Source: Chitinophaga rhizophila
GTDB lineage: Bacteria > Bacteroidota > Bacteroidia > Chitinophagales > Chitinophagaceae
DNA: 64,000 nt
Assembly: GCF_019492185.1 (NCBI RefSeq)
Contig: NZ_JAICCF010000002.1
Span: forward strand, 62,001 to 126,000
Direction of reading: 5' to 3'
This document shows, one piece after another, positions 8,741 to 16,770 of this stretch (the first letter of the stretch is position 1; each line of letters starts with the position of its first letter). The translations under genes were made by a program, and so were the position numbers. The notes under the pieces are model-generated. The model was not told the DNA's origin, searched no databases, and was given only the letters and a program-made list of their open reading frames with translations.

Positions 8741-9098
8741 ATGTCATATCCTTAGCCAGAACTACTTTAACATAGTCGCCACCCTGTACGCATAGCAGAG
8801 ACAATGTAGACCTGCGGCCATTTTCTTCGCACGAGCTACCTATTAACCAGCTGTTTTTGCCGTTTACCTTCTACGCAAAAATGATTTAATCGCCCCGCGC
8901 TGCTGCCGGTATTTTGACATCGTGCCGGTCAACCGACACATCCTGATTAAACTGGAAGGCATCCAAATGTGTACGGTATGTTTCCGGGAGATCTGCAATA
9001 GACTATACATGGTTACATACAGGGCCAGCTGACGGGCCAGGAATAATTCTGGCAGAAATGTTGTGAAGACTTAGCGTATCATCAAAACTTCATCAGCA
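8741..9098. other. Intergenic region before the glucosidase gene
   Basis: About 360 bases with no supported gene or strong structure. It presumably holds the promoter of the GH13 gene, but I cannot point to a good TAnnTTTG box. Confidence 0.35.
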
Positions 9099-10712
9099 AT
9101 GGCAACGATTTACGACAAATGGTGGCAGACAGGAGTTATCTATCAGGTATATCCCCGGTCTTTTCAGGACAGTAACGGAGATGGCGTAGGCGATCTGAAT
9201 GGTATTATTTCAAGACTGGATTATTTGCAATGGCTGGGTATTGACGCCGTGTGGCTATCACCCATCTATCCTTCCCCGATGGCGGACTTCGGATATGACA
9301 TTGCAGACTACACAGGTATACATCCCTTGTTCGGATCAGCGGCAGATTTTGACAGGCTACTGGAAGAAGTACATCGGCGTGGCATGAAGCTGTTACTGGA
9401 TCTGGTGCCTAATCATACATCAGATCAGCACCCGTGGTTCCTGGAGTCCCGTTCCTCGAAGGATAGCCCTAAGCGCGACTGGTATATCTGGCAGGATTCA
9501 CTGCCTGATGGCGGTGTACCTAATAATTGGCTGAGTGTATTTGGCGGTGAGGCATGGGAATGGGATGCCAATACGCAGCAGTATTACTATCATGCTTTCC
9601 TGAAGGAGCAACCGGATCTGAACTGGCGTAATCCGGAGGTGAGAGCTGCTATGTATGACGTTATGCGATATTGGTTGAAAAAGGGAGTAGACGGTTTCCG
9701 GGTGGATGTGATGTGGCATATGATCAAGGACGATCAGTTGCGTAACAACCCCACTAATCCGGAGTATGAACCACACATGGGGACATATTCCCAGGTGTTG
9801 CCGGTCTATTCCACAGATCAGCCAGAGGTACATGAGGTAGTGAGAGAGATGAGAGCCGTGATGGAAGAATTTGAAGGCGACCGGGTGATGATTGGAGAGA
9901 TCTATCTGCCTATCCAGCAGCTAATGGCGTATTATGGAGTAGATAACAAAGGCGCTCACCTGCCGTTTAATTTCCAGCTGCTTTCTTTGCCATGGCAGGC
10001 ATCTTCTCTGGCCGTGGCTATTGACCAGTATGAGGGCGCACTTCCTGCGCAGGGATGGCCCAACTGGGTGTTAAGCAACCATGACCAGCACCGTATTGCC
10101 AGTCGTGTAGGACAACTACAGGCGCGGGTGGCGGCCATACTGCTGCTGACACTTCGCGGCACGCCAACGATCTATTACGGAGACGAGATAGGTATGCGTA
10201 ATGTGGCAATTCCTTTTGAGGAAGTACAGGATCCGCAGGGACTGAACATGCCGGATAAGAATCTGAGCCGTGATCCTTCCCGGACGCCGATGGAATGGGA
10301 TGACAGCGAAAATGCAGGTTTTACGACAGGTAAGCCATGGCTGCGTTTGTCCAAGACCTGGCAGCGGAACAACGTGCACACACAGCAGACAGACTTGTAT
10401 TCTATGCTGACACTATATAAACAGCTGATTGAACTGCGTGCAAAAGAGCCTTCCTTACATGCCGGCGACTACCGGCCTGTGTATGCGGATAACCAGGTGA
10501 TAGCATTTAAGCGGTGCCTGGAAGGACAGCAACAATTCCTGATTGTACTGAACCTGACACATCTGCCATGCTATTTCAGGCCACCGCATTTCACTTTCTC
10601 CGGTACTGTGGAGATAGCGACTTTCCCGGAAATCAATGGCAGCAGAGTAGAAAATAGTATCAGTCTGGATGGAGATGAAGGGCTGGTGATAAGGCTGGAC
10701 AGTCAGCAGTAA
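9099..10712 (+). CDS. GH13 alpha-glucosidase (oligo-1,6-glucosidase-like)
   Basis: A 537-residue cytoplasmic-looking enzyme (no signal peptide) of the alpha-amylase superfamily GH13. Conserved region I is DLVPNHTS (101-108); the nucleophile is Asp203 in GFRVDVMW, the acid/base Glu267 in MIGEIYLP, and the transition-state Asp329 in SNHDQHR. An N-terminal DSNGDGVGDLNG loop (24-35) is typical of the oligo-1,6-glucosidase/alpha-glucosidase branch. Expected reaction: hydrolysis of terminal alpha-linked glucose from oligosaccharides or glucosides; linkage cannot be told from sequence alone. All catalytic residues are intact and length is normal. The universal stress gene begins 58 bases downstream on the same strand. 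Confidence 0.93.
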   Translation: MATIYDKWWQTGVIYQVYPRSFQDSNGDGVGDLNGIISRLDYLQWLGIDAVWLSPIYPSPMADFGYDIADYTGIHPLFGSAADFDRLLEEVHRRGMKLLLDLVPNHTSDQHPWFLESRSSKDSPKRDWYIWQDSLPDGGVPNNWLSVFGGEAWEWDANTQQYYYHAFLKEQPDLNWRNPEVRAAMYDVMRYWLKKGVDGFRVDVMWHMIKDDQLRNNPTNPEYEPHMGTYSQVLPVYSTDQPEVHEVVREMRAVMEEFEGDRVMIGEIYLPIQQLMAYYGVDNKGAHLPFNFQLLSLPWQASSLAVAIDQYEGALPAQGWPNWVLSNHDQHRIASRVGQLQARVAAILLLTLRGTPTIYYGDEIGMRNVAIPFEEVQDPQGLNMPDKNLSRDPSRTPMEWDDSENAGFTTGKPWLRLSKTWQRNNVHTQQTDLYSMLTLYKQLIELRAKEPSLHAGDYRPVYADNQVIAFKRCLEGQQQFLIVLNLTHLPCYFRPPHFTFSGTVEIATFPEINGSRVENSISLDGDEGLVIRLDSQQ

Positions 10713-10770
10713 AGTGCTGGCACACTGGCCTGATTTTTATGCCTTGTTCATTATCAAAAACCCCCATCTT

Positions 10771-11613
10771 ATGCAGAGCATATTAGTTCTAACCGACTTT
10801 TCTGACGTAGCGCTACAGGCTGCCAAATATGCTGTTCGCCTGGCAGCACGCCTTCAATGCAATCGAGTATTGTTACTGAACGCTTACCAGAGCCTGGAAC
10901 CGATAGCCAATGTACCGGTATCCCCAGAGCTTCCCATCATACAAGCGAACCCGGACGAATTATATAAGGGCAGCAGCAGTCAGCTGGAAGTGCTGCGTAA
11001 AAGGCTGGAACCGGAAGCGGCAGGTATCACTATAGAGACACTGGCGGAAGACGACATACTGGAAGAAGCCGTGAAACGGGTCGTTGCGCGGGAACATGCC
11101 GGACTTGTTGTAGCTGGTATAGCAGATAAGTCGAACCTTGAGAAGTTCCTGGTGGGCAGTCATAGTATCCGTATTATGGAGAACTGTGAATATCCGTTGG
11201 TGATTGTACCGGAGGACAGCCGGTTGCTGTTGCCGCAAAGGATATTATTAGCAGTAGATTTTGAAGTACTCAGAGAAGGGAAGGCATTACCCGGACTGGT
11301 CACTTTGCTCAACAGTCTGCAACCGGAGGCGTTGTTTGCCGTTAACGTAGCGGGAGACGATGAATATTCACCGGAAGCAAAGCAAGACATTGCGCAGATG
11401 CACCAGTTACTGGAGAAGTATCCGGTAACATTCCATTATCTGAAAAAAGATGACGTCACGGAAGGTATTACCGACTTTGCAACTGCTAATAACATTGCGC
11501 TGATCATTGCTTTACATGAGAAGAAAGGGCTGCTGGCCACACTTTTTCAGAAGAGCGTGTCCAAGCAACTGGCATGGAACAGCAATGTACCATTGCTGAT
11601 ACTGCCAGCCTGA
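10771..11613 (+). CDS. Universal stress protein, two tandem Usp domains
   Basis: A 280-residue protein with two UspA-like domains. The first (1-145) opens with SILVLTDFSDVALQAAKYAVRLAARL and ends with EYPLVIVPEDS; the second (about 150-280) opens with RILLAVDFEVL and ends with SNVPLLILPA. The ATP-binding glycine pattern G-x2-G-x9-G is not clear in either half, so it may be a non-ATP-binding type. Usp proteins take part in stress survival; specific role unknown. I prefer ATG 10771 over an upstream GTG at 10714, because the Usp strand begins just after it and the extra 19 residues look unrelated. The hairpin 30 bases downstream is shared with the convergent DoxX-like gene. Confidence 0.88.
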   Translation: MQSILVLTDFSDVALQAAKYAVRLAARLQCNRVLLLNAYQSLEPIANVPVSPELPIIQANPDELYKGSSSQLEVLRKRLEPEAAGITIETLAEDDILEEAVKRVVAREHAGLVVAGIADKSNLEKFLVGSHSIRIMENCEYPLVIVPEDSRLLLPQRILLAVDFEVLREGKALPGLVTLLNSLQPEALFAVNVAGDDEYSPEAKQDIAQMHQLLEKYPVTFHYLKKDDVTEGITDFATANNIALIIALHEKKGLLATLFQKSVSKQLAWNSNVPLLILPA

Positions 11614-11643
11614 TTATCGGCATTTCTCACTATAATATAGCCT

Positions 11644-11700
11644 CCGCAGGTTTCCTGGCTACAGCAGTGGATGACACCCATTGTTGCAGGAAGCCTGCGG
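11644..11700. terminator. Bidirectional hairpin between Usp and DoxX-like genes
   Basis: CCGCAGGTTTCCTG at 11644-11657 pairs with CAGGAAGCCTGCGG at 11687-11700, 13 of 14 positions. It lies between convergent stops, so it can end transcription from both sides; no long T run is present. Confidence 0.6.
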
Positions 11701-11726
11701 ATTGCTATTAGCAGGCAGCGTAACGC

Positions 11727-12128
11727 TTAGCGGACAGCCAATTGGGGAGTATAGCTTTTGGCAGCTTTGTAACGCTTCCAGGCATAGTAGGGTACGGAGA
11801 GTATGAGCAATGCTACAAGCGGAGCAATCAACTCACCGGCAGGGTCACCTATGGCCAGTCTGGAGAAACATGCGCCAATAAAGTTGATGGTAAAGCCAGC
11901 AAAGGCCCACTCTTTCAATGTGTCGAATTTAGTCTGGATAATAGCCAGCGCACCGAGTATCTTGGCAATGCCGAGGATGGTAAGTATATATTCAGGATAA
12001 CCCAGGTGTTTCATGACAGCTACACCTGTTGCTTCATGCGCTAAACCGGCCAGGCCATCTGCCAGCATCATGAGTGCGAAGACAATGGTTGATACCCAAT
12101 AGAAAATGCTGATCTTGTTCGTTTTCAT
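11727..12128 (-). CDS. DoxX-like membrane protein
   Basis: A 133-residue protein with four hydrophobic helices (about 8-25, 45-64, 72-90 and 98-116). The pattern GLAHEATGVAVMKHLGYPEYILTILGIAKILG is typical of the DoxX-like family, with the conserved HLGYPxY and GxxKxLG motifs. These proteins are inner-membrane proteins of poorly known function, some linked to redox or quinone-related stress. Monocistronic by position; converges with the Usp gene. Confidence 0.85.
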   Translation of the reverse strand: MKTNKISIFYWVSTIVFALMMLADGLAGLAHEATGVAVMKHLGYPEYILTILGIAKILGALAIIQTKFDTLKEWAFAGFTINFIGACFSRLAIGDPAGELIAPLVALLILSVPYYAWKRYKAAKSYTPQLAVR

Positions 12129-12229
12129 AATAGTAGGTTTTATGATGCAAACATATCAGCATTTTCTGAAGTATATAATGTGCAAATGGGACTGTCTGAG
12201 GGGGTATTCAGGACATTCCCGGGTATGTG

Positions 12230-13141
12230 CTAATTCTTGGTAAATACAGCTACAATGTTACAACCGTCTATCCAGGGAGAGAACAGTTTTACAACAGCTT
12301 TGTATACAGGGCGTGGTACCAGCGACATGATGCCGCCCAGTACCGGCTTAGTCTCTTTGAAGTAGTTACGTTGCGCCAGGTACCATTGTTTAGCGAACGG
12401 CTTCATATTACTGAGAGGTTCAACGATGATATCCTGTGGTGTGATGTTATAGAAATTCTGCAGTTCCATAAAGGCCTTTTTGTTCCACAAGCCGGCATGA
12501 TGCGGCGGTAGGTTCAGGGTATGCCATTTGTCCTGCTTGAACATATAAGGGTTGTTGTTAGGCACAGCAATGATCAGTTTACCACCTTTCTTCAGCGCCT
12601 TGATACAGCCATCGAGGAAACTCTTTACATTATAAATGTGTTCCAATACCTGGAAGCAGCAAACCACATCATATGTTTCAGGGTGTGCAGCCGCATGATC
12701 TTCTATCATTTCACCGGACATACGCAGGCCTTTTTTTGCACCTTTGGCAATAGCGTCCTGATTAAGCTCCAATCCCAGCGCGTCTATGTTCGCTTTCTTC
12801 AGCTGCTCCAGAAAGAAACCGTCACCTGCGCCTACTTCAAGTACTTTGTCAGTAGCTTTTATCTGGCCGATGGCATACTTATGCTCCCACCTGGTTTTTG
12901 AATAGTAGCCTTCATTGTCTTTGTGCAGGTCAGCATAGAACTGGCCATCGCCCAATATGGTTTCCGGATGATAAAAGCGGTAGCCCGTTTCGGTACATTC
13001 ATACAATTCTACAGCAGGTACCCCTTTAAAAAAGCGGCGGGTATCTACTTTGAGGTTATCCTGGTAGATCTTAACAATTGAATCAGTCGGAAAGGTTGTG
13101 ATCAATTCCACACGGTTACCTCCTGTAACAGGACTCTTCAT
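12230..13141 (-). CDS. Class I SAM-dependent methyltransferase
   Basis: A 303-residue protein with a class I methyltransferase core. Motif I is VLEVGAGDGFF (100-110), the acidic residue after strand 2 is in LGLELN, and the post-II motif is CCFQVLEHIYN. The N-terminal 70 residues (starting SPVTGG) resemble the small head domain found in methyltransferases of surface polysaccharide and glycan modification clusters, but without the usual zinc cysteines. Methyl acceptor is unknown and no glycosyltransferases are nearby. It lies alone, 101 bases upstream of (transcribed towards) the DoxX-like gene. Confidence 0.88.
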   Translation of the reverse strand: MKSPVTGGNRVELITTFPTDSIVKIYQDNLKVDTRRFFKGVPAVELYECTETGYRFYHPETILGDGQFYADLHKDNEGYYSKTRWEHKYAIGQIKATDKVLEVGAGDGFFLEQLKKANIDALGLELNQDAIAKGAKKGLRMSGEMIEDHAAAHPETYDVVCCFQVLEHIYNVKSFLDGCIKALKKGGKLIIAVPNNNPYMFKQDKWHTLNLPPHHAGLWNKKAFMELQNFYNITPQDIIVEPLSNMKPFAKQWYLAQRNYFKETKPVLGGIMSLVPRPVYKAVVKLFSPWIDGCNIVAVFTKN

Positions 13142-13382
13142 ACAAGTAATGCTTTTTTATGATACCGGAAAATCTTCCAAGGTAATGAAACATTTAATAT
13201 TTATCAATATTAGTTACCTCACTGCTGGAGCAGTTACAAGAAATGCGCCATTAATTGTGTGTTATACAGTGTAGTTAGACTGATCTTCATTTGATAATCA
13301 GGGTAATACGGGATGTGACGCTGATTGGAGGTAACTACAAATTGTGATAGCAGCAGGCAGTGATAGTGGCGGACGGAGTATT

Positions 13383-13556
13383 GCCAAGGGGGATAGTTAC
13401 TGCGGAGGGATAGTCAGCTGATGCGGAGCACTGAAGGTCAGGATTGTTCCTGCTATAAGTGATATGGAAAGTCGGGGTATGGCCAAGACGGATAGTTACT
13501 GCGGAGGGATAGTCAGCTGATGCGGAGCACTGAAGGTCAGGATTGTTCCTGCTATA
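13383..13556. repeat. 75-bp direct repeat, two copies 99 bp apart
   Basis: Copies at 13383-13457 and 13482-13556 are nearly identical, each containing GGATAGTTACTGCGGAGGG, ATAGTCAGCTGATGCGGAGC and GGATTGTTCCTGCTATA; they differ in two bases after GCCAAG. A looser relative with ATAGTTACTGC followed by a GACGG/GAGGG string occurs at 33330-33590. The rest of the 13142-13693 gap shows no gene. The repeats look like a lineage-specific non-coding family. Confidence 0.85.
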
Positions 13557-13693
13557 TTGATTTTGGCAGATGGGTGGAGAGCTGGTAGAGTGTTGTACAG
13601 GATATTGTAGTCAGGCGTACCCGGTTTACCCGTATTTATTTAGTAATTTCATTGGCGGCAGACAGATAAACATTTCGTTAGATAAGACAGGAT

Positions 13694-14278
13694 ATGAAAC
13701 AGTTATACGTAACCATACTGCTGCTGACAACAGCATTTCCTACTGTTACAGCACAATCAGGACTACAGCGTCTGGATGATAAAACGCTGGAGTACCTGGC
13801 GGACAGGCGAACACCTTCACAGACGAAAGCCTGGTTGTTCATATCCAACACAAACGATTATGTGAATGTGGCCATTCCTGCCGGTCTGCTGATAGCAGGT
13901 ATTATTGACCACAACCCTGATATGCGGCAAAATGCACTTTATGTGGCTAGTAGTACCGCCACGACATTCCTGCTGAATACCCTTATCAAAAAGCTTGTAA
14001 AACGGCCCCGCCCCTTTATATCTAATACACGCCTGACAGCTGTATATCAGCCCAGGTCTACCTCCTTCCCTTCCGGCCATACTTCGTCTGCTTTCAGTTC
14101 GGCCACTGCACTGGCCAGGGCATATCCGAAATGGTATGTTATAGCACCTGCGTTTCTATGGTCAGGGGCAGTAGGCTACTCGAGGATGTACCTGGGCGTA
14201 CACTACCCTACCGACGTTACAGCCGGAGCGTTGCTGGGTGCAGGTACTGCTTTTGGACTAGGGTTTATAAGACCATAA
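13694..14278 (+). CDS. PAP2-family membrane-associated phosphatase
   Basis: A 194-residue exported protein (signal peptide 1-20, cleavage near VTAQS) carrying the full type 2 phosphatidic acid phosphatase signature: K99-x6-R106-P107, PSGH at 126-129, and SR-x5-H (S163, R164, H170) followed by the conserved Asp174. These residues form the active site that removes phosphate from lipid phosphates or undecaprenyl pyrophosphate; the substrate is not decided by sequence. Two or three hydrophobic stretches around the motifs suggest association with the inner membrane facing the periplasm. Stands alone after the repeat-rich gap. Confidence 0.9.
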   Translation: MKQLYVTILLLTTAFPTVTAQSGLQRLDDKTLEYLADRRTPSQTKAWLFISNTNDYVNVAIPAGLLIAGIIDHNPDMRQNALYVASSTATTFLLNTLIKKLVKRPRPFISNTRLTAVYQPRSTSFPSGHTSSAFSSATALARAYPKWYVIAPAFLWSGAVGYSRMYLGVHYPTDVTAGALLGAGTAFGLGFIRP

Positions 14279-14473
14279 TGGGCAGGTAGACAGTCAGGAA
14301 CTTGTGATGACGCTAACCAGTATGATAGTACTGCGTTATAACACTCATTTCAGCTGATCTCATGTTGGAGAACAGCGTTGGCAGCAGTCCTCCCTGACTT
14401 AGACAAGTGAAGACGTATACTTTCGGGAAATGTCCCGTTTTCCCCCTATTTATGTCGTTTTTACGACCCATGC

Positions 14474-14511
14474 AACCAAAAGGTTTCACATATTTTTGTA
14501 ACCATAAGGTT
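14474..14511 (+). promoter_or_regulatory. ArsR-type operator: two AACC-N4-GGTT palindromes flanking a -7 box
   Basis: AACCAAAAGGTT at 14474-14485 and AACCATAAGGTT at 14500-14511 are spaced 26 bases centre to centre, and the -7 box TATTTTTG (14491-14498) lies between them. The operon that follows ends in an ArsR-type repressor, so these are very likely its autoregulatory sites: binding would block RNA polymerase. Confidence 0.72.
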
Positions 14512-14578
14512 CCATATAAGGAACTATTGCCTGAGGGCAAGGTCTGATTAAATCCTGCAACCTGAAATATTTGTGTAT

Positions 14579-14812
14579 ATGGTAGAAGTATTTAAAACCA
14601 ATGTTAACAACAGGAGGAATGCGCTATTGCTCCTCCGGCAAATACACAATACCTGCGCCGGCTATAGCGCTAACTTTGACCTGCAAGACTGCGACCGCAT
14701 ATTGCGGGTGGAGTGTGACACAGGAGCTGTTGATCCGTCGAAAGTGATACGTATGTTGCAGGATGCCGGGTATAGCGGGGAAGTACTGGAAGACGTCATC
14801 TATTCTTATTAA
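14579..14812 (+). CDS. Small ferredoxin-fold protein resembling HMA domains, without the CxxC
   Basis: A 77-residue protein with the beta-alpha-beta-beta-alpha-beta pattern of heavy-metal-associated (HMA) domains: a first strand VEVFKTNV, helix RNALLLLRQIHNT, strands FDLQDCDRILRVECD and helix PSKVIRMLQDAGY. The metal-binding CxxC is absent, so it probably does not transfer copper in the usual way. First gene of the ArsR-controlled operon, 17 bases before the VOC gene. I use ATG 14579; a GTG two codons earlier is possible. Function unknown. Confidence 0.65.
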   Translation: MVEVFKTNVNNRRNALLLLRQIHNTCAGYSANFDLQDCDRILRVECDTGAVDPSKVIRMLQDAGYSGEVLEDVIYSY

Positions 14813-14829
14813 TAATAAAACCCATCAAA

Positions 14830-15237
14830 ATGGTAAAAGAGATCTTCGTCAATCTGCCCGTAAAGGATCTGGACAAGTCAAAAGCATTCTTCACAGCGAT
14901 TGGCTTCACCTTCAATGCGCAGTTTACTAATGAACAGGGAGCCTGTCTGGTACTTTCAGAGAACATCTATGCGATGTTACTGGTAGAGGAGTTCTTCAGC
15001 ACCTTTATTAAAAAGGGTATTGCTGATGCGTCAAAGGTAACTGAAGTAATCAATGCGGTATCAGTTGAAAGTAAGGAGAAAGTCCACGAGGTAGTAGATA
15101 AGGCACTGGCAGCAGGCGCAGTTGCTTATAATGAGCCGCAGGATCACGGCTGGATGTATTCGCGGGCGTTCCAGGATCTGGATGGGCACCTGTGGGAAGT
15201 GCTTTACTCTGATCCGACAGCCTTTCCTGCTAATTAA
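14830..15237 (+). CDS. VOC-superfamily (glyoxalase-like) protein
   Basis: A 135-residue protein of the vicinal oxygen chelate superfamily, with VNLPVKDLDKSKAFFTAIGF at the start and a C-terminal half ending in FQDLDGHLWEVLYSD, whose H and E are the usual metal ligands of the second beta-alpha-beta-beta-beta unit. Members include glyoxalases, dioxygenases and antibiotic-binding proteins; this subgroup (similar to PhnB/lactoylglutathione-lyase-like proteins) has no settled substrate. Second gene of the ArsR-controlled operon; its neighbours suggest a response to a small reactive compound or metal. Confidence 0.85.
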   Translation: MVKEIFVNLPVKDLDKSKAFFTAIGFTFNAQFTNEQGACLVLSENIYAMLLVEEFFSTFIKKGIADASKVTEVINAVSVESKEKVHEVVDKALAAGAVAYNEPQDHGWMYSRAFQDLDGHLWEVLYSDPTAFPAN

Positions 15238-15279
15238 ACCTTGTCGGCAGTAACTACAGATGCGCCCAATGTTCCCGCT

Positions 15280-15555
15280 ATGAGAAGAGACACCTTCCAG
15301 GCAATTGCCGACCCTACCCGCCGGGAGATACTTGACCTGATTGCCTGTAAGCCGCTGAACATTAATGCCTTGGCTGGCCGGTTCAGTATAAGCCGTACAG
15401 CTGTATACAAACACCTCAGAATACTGCTGGAGTGCGATGTCATTGAAATAAAGCAATGCGGCCGGGAACGTTACTGTATGCCGAAGCCAGGCAAAATATC
15501 GGCAGTAAGGGACTGGCTGGACGCATTTGAATTAAAGCTACGGGACGTGCCATGA
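15280..15555 (+). CDS. ArsR-family winged-helix repressor
   Basis: A 91-residue winged-helix protein with the typical opening RRDTFQAIADPTRREILDLI and recognition helix ISRTAVYKHLRIL. It lacks the metal-binding cysteine box of classic ArsR/SmtB (ELCVCDL), so it belongs to the non-metal branch that usually controls SRPBCC or VOC genes. It is the third gene of the operon starting at 14579 and very likely binds the two AACC-N4-GGTT sites upstream. I chose ATG 15280 because the family normally begins right at this point; a TTG at 15241 would add 13 residues and cannot be excluded. Confidence 0.88.
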   Translation: MRRDTFQAIADPTRREILDLIACKPLNINALAGRFSISRTAVYKHLRILLECDVIEIKQCGRERYCMPKPGKISAVRDWLDAFELKLRDVP

Positions 15556-15632
15556 ACTGATTTCAATAACGCCATTACTGAAACCTGATCATCTCCCTTC
15601 CGCTACAAATAACCACCGGTGCCTGTGGCTTC

Positions 15633-16064
15633 TCAGCTGTTATGGCGGAGGAGACCCGGGTCCGGTTGGTTATTATTCAAAGAAAAGCCCATCATAGACT
15701 GCATAATACGGGCAATATTGCCAGCCCTGGCCTTGGCATTGTCAGCAACTTCACCCTGAAATAAGGTGTCTACTGTGCCTAAGAATAGTGTCAGCCACTG
15801 GCTGAAATGCCGTGGGTCAATAGGAAGGGACATATGTTTACTCATTGTGTCGCCTTTATACCTCCCCGAGTACAACAACATCGTACTCCAGAAGTTACAC
15901 ATAATATCCAGGTGCGGGCCCCAGTTACCGGCAATTGCCTTCTCAAATACAGGCCCCAGTAGTGTGTCATCCTTTACTTTGGCGTAAAAGGTATGCACCA
16001 GCTGCGCTATATCTTCTTCATTCTGAATATCCGCGAGTTGCGGTCTCTGCTCTATATCAGACAT
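15633..16064 (-). CDS. Group III truncated haemoglobin
   Basis: A 143-residue globin. The pattern FWSTMLLYSGRYKG, KHMSLPIDPRHFSQWLTLF is diagnostic of group III (P) truncated haemoglobins, and His86 in RHF is the proximal haem ligand. Group III globins bind oxygen and nitric oxide; some are linked to terminal oxidase supply or NO protection in microaerobic bacteria. It is the last gene of the leftward cbb3-type oxidase operon, 9 bases after its neighbour, which supports a role in O2/NO handling at this oxidase. Confidence 0.92.
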   Translation of the reverse strand: MSDIEQRPQLADIQNEEDIAQLVHTFYAKVKDDTLLGPVFEKAIAGNWGPHLDIMCNFWSTMLLYSGRYKGDTMSKHMSLPIDPRHFSQWLTLFLGTVDTLFQGEVADNAKARAGNIARIMQSMMGFSLNNNQPDPGLLRHNS

Positions 16065-16073
16065 AATAGTATT

Positions 16074-16487
16074 TTATTTCATCAATAACTCCAGTGGTGC
16101 TGTAATACAGTAAAAGATTGCCCACCCCAGGAAAGCAATCAACAGTACAAACACCCAGAACGGAATGCTTTGCGGGGTTTCACTGCCAATTATCAGGAAG
16201 TTGCGCTGATCGCCTTTGCCATATGCATTGATCATCACTGGCACGACGCCATCTACTACGGCGTCTTCCCGGATACCTTCAATGGAGATGGCCGGACCAT
16301 TGCGTACTTCAAAAGGTACCAGTCTGATACCTTCCTTTCCGGTAGGGTCGCGACTAACGATCTTAAGCGTATGTCTACCATCTACCAGCCGCGTAGTATC
16401 CAGTTCAAAGTTAACAGGAGATTCCAGTATGGCAATAGGTTTTATTGCATCGTCTATGAATATGTATATCGTGCTCTTATCCTTCAT
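16074..16487 (-). CDS. Ig-like domain protein with C-terminal membrane anchor (oxidase operon)
   Basis: A 137-residue protein: about 95 residues of beta-rich sequence resembling a small Ig-like fold (IYIFIDDAIKPIAILESPVNF, DGRHTLKIVSRDPTGKEG), then a transmembrane segment near the C-terminus (PFWVFVLLIAFLGWAIFYCI). I do not know a named family. It overlaps the preceding gene by 11 bases and lies within the cbb3-type oxidase operon, so it is probably an assembly or accessory subunit of that complex; this is inference from context. Confidence 0.75.
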   Translation of the reverse strand: MKDKSTIYIFIDDAIKPIAILESPVNFELDTTRLVDGRHTLKIVSRDPTGKEGIRLVPFEVRNGPAISIEGIREDAVVDGVVPVMINAYGKGDQRNFLIIGSETPQSIPFWVFVLLIAFLGWAIFYCITAPLELLMK

Positions 16488-16755
16488 AACTATTGTTGTT
16501 CACCACAAACTGTTTAATATGATCTACCGACTTTTCTCCGGGGCGTATCAACCACTTTACCGAATAAAACAAAGTAAGCAATACTATAGCCGCTATAATC
16601 AGTACAATGAGGTAGTCCCATTGACTATCGGGCGTTTTGCCATGGGTTAGTCCGCTGAAGACAACCGTCTGTTTCCTGTTACAGGCATCACAGGCCGTTG
16701 ACGGCAGGTAGTAGCTGGTCAGTAATGCCAGCAGTAAAAATAACTTCTTACGCAT
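16477..16755 (-). CDS. Small exported membrane protein with CDAC motif (oxidase operon)
   Basis: A 92-residue protein with an N-terminal signal peptide (KLFLLLALLTSYYLPSTA), a short CDAC pair right after the cleavage region, and one transmembrane helix (WDYLIVLIIAAIVLLTLFYSVKWLI). The Cys pair could bind metal or be a redox centre, for instance in copper or haem delivery to the oxidase, but that is speculation. It sits between the di-haem subunit gene and the Ig-like protein gene, overlapping the latter by 11 bases. Confidence 0.75.
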   Translation of the reverse strand: MRKKLFLLLALLTSYYLPSTACDACNRKQTVVFSGLTHGKTPDSQWDYLIVLIIAAIVLLTLFYSVKWLIRPGEKSVDHIKQFVVNNNSYEG

Positions 16756-16770
16756 GAGATTGGGTTTCGG

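Noticed and set aside
14313..14540. 75-codon minus-strand frame before the ArsR operon
   Set aside because: It crosses the operator and promoter of the ArsR operon and has no family resemblance.
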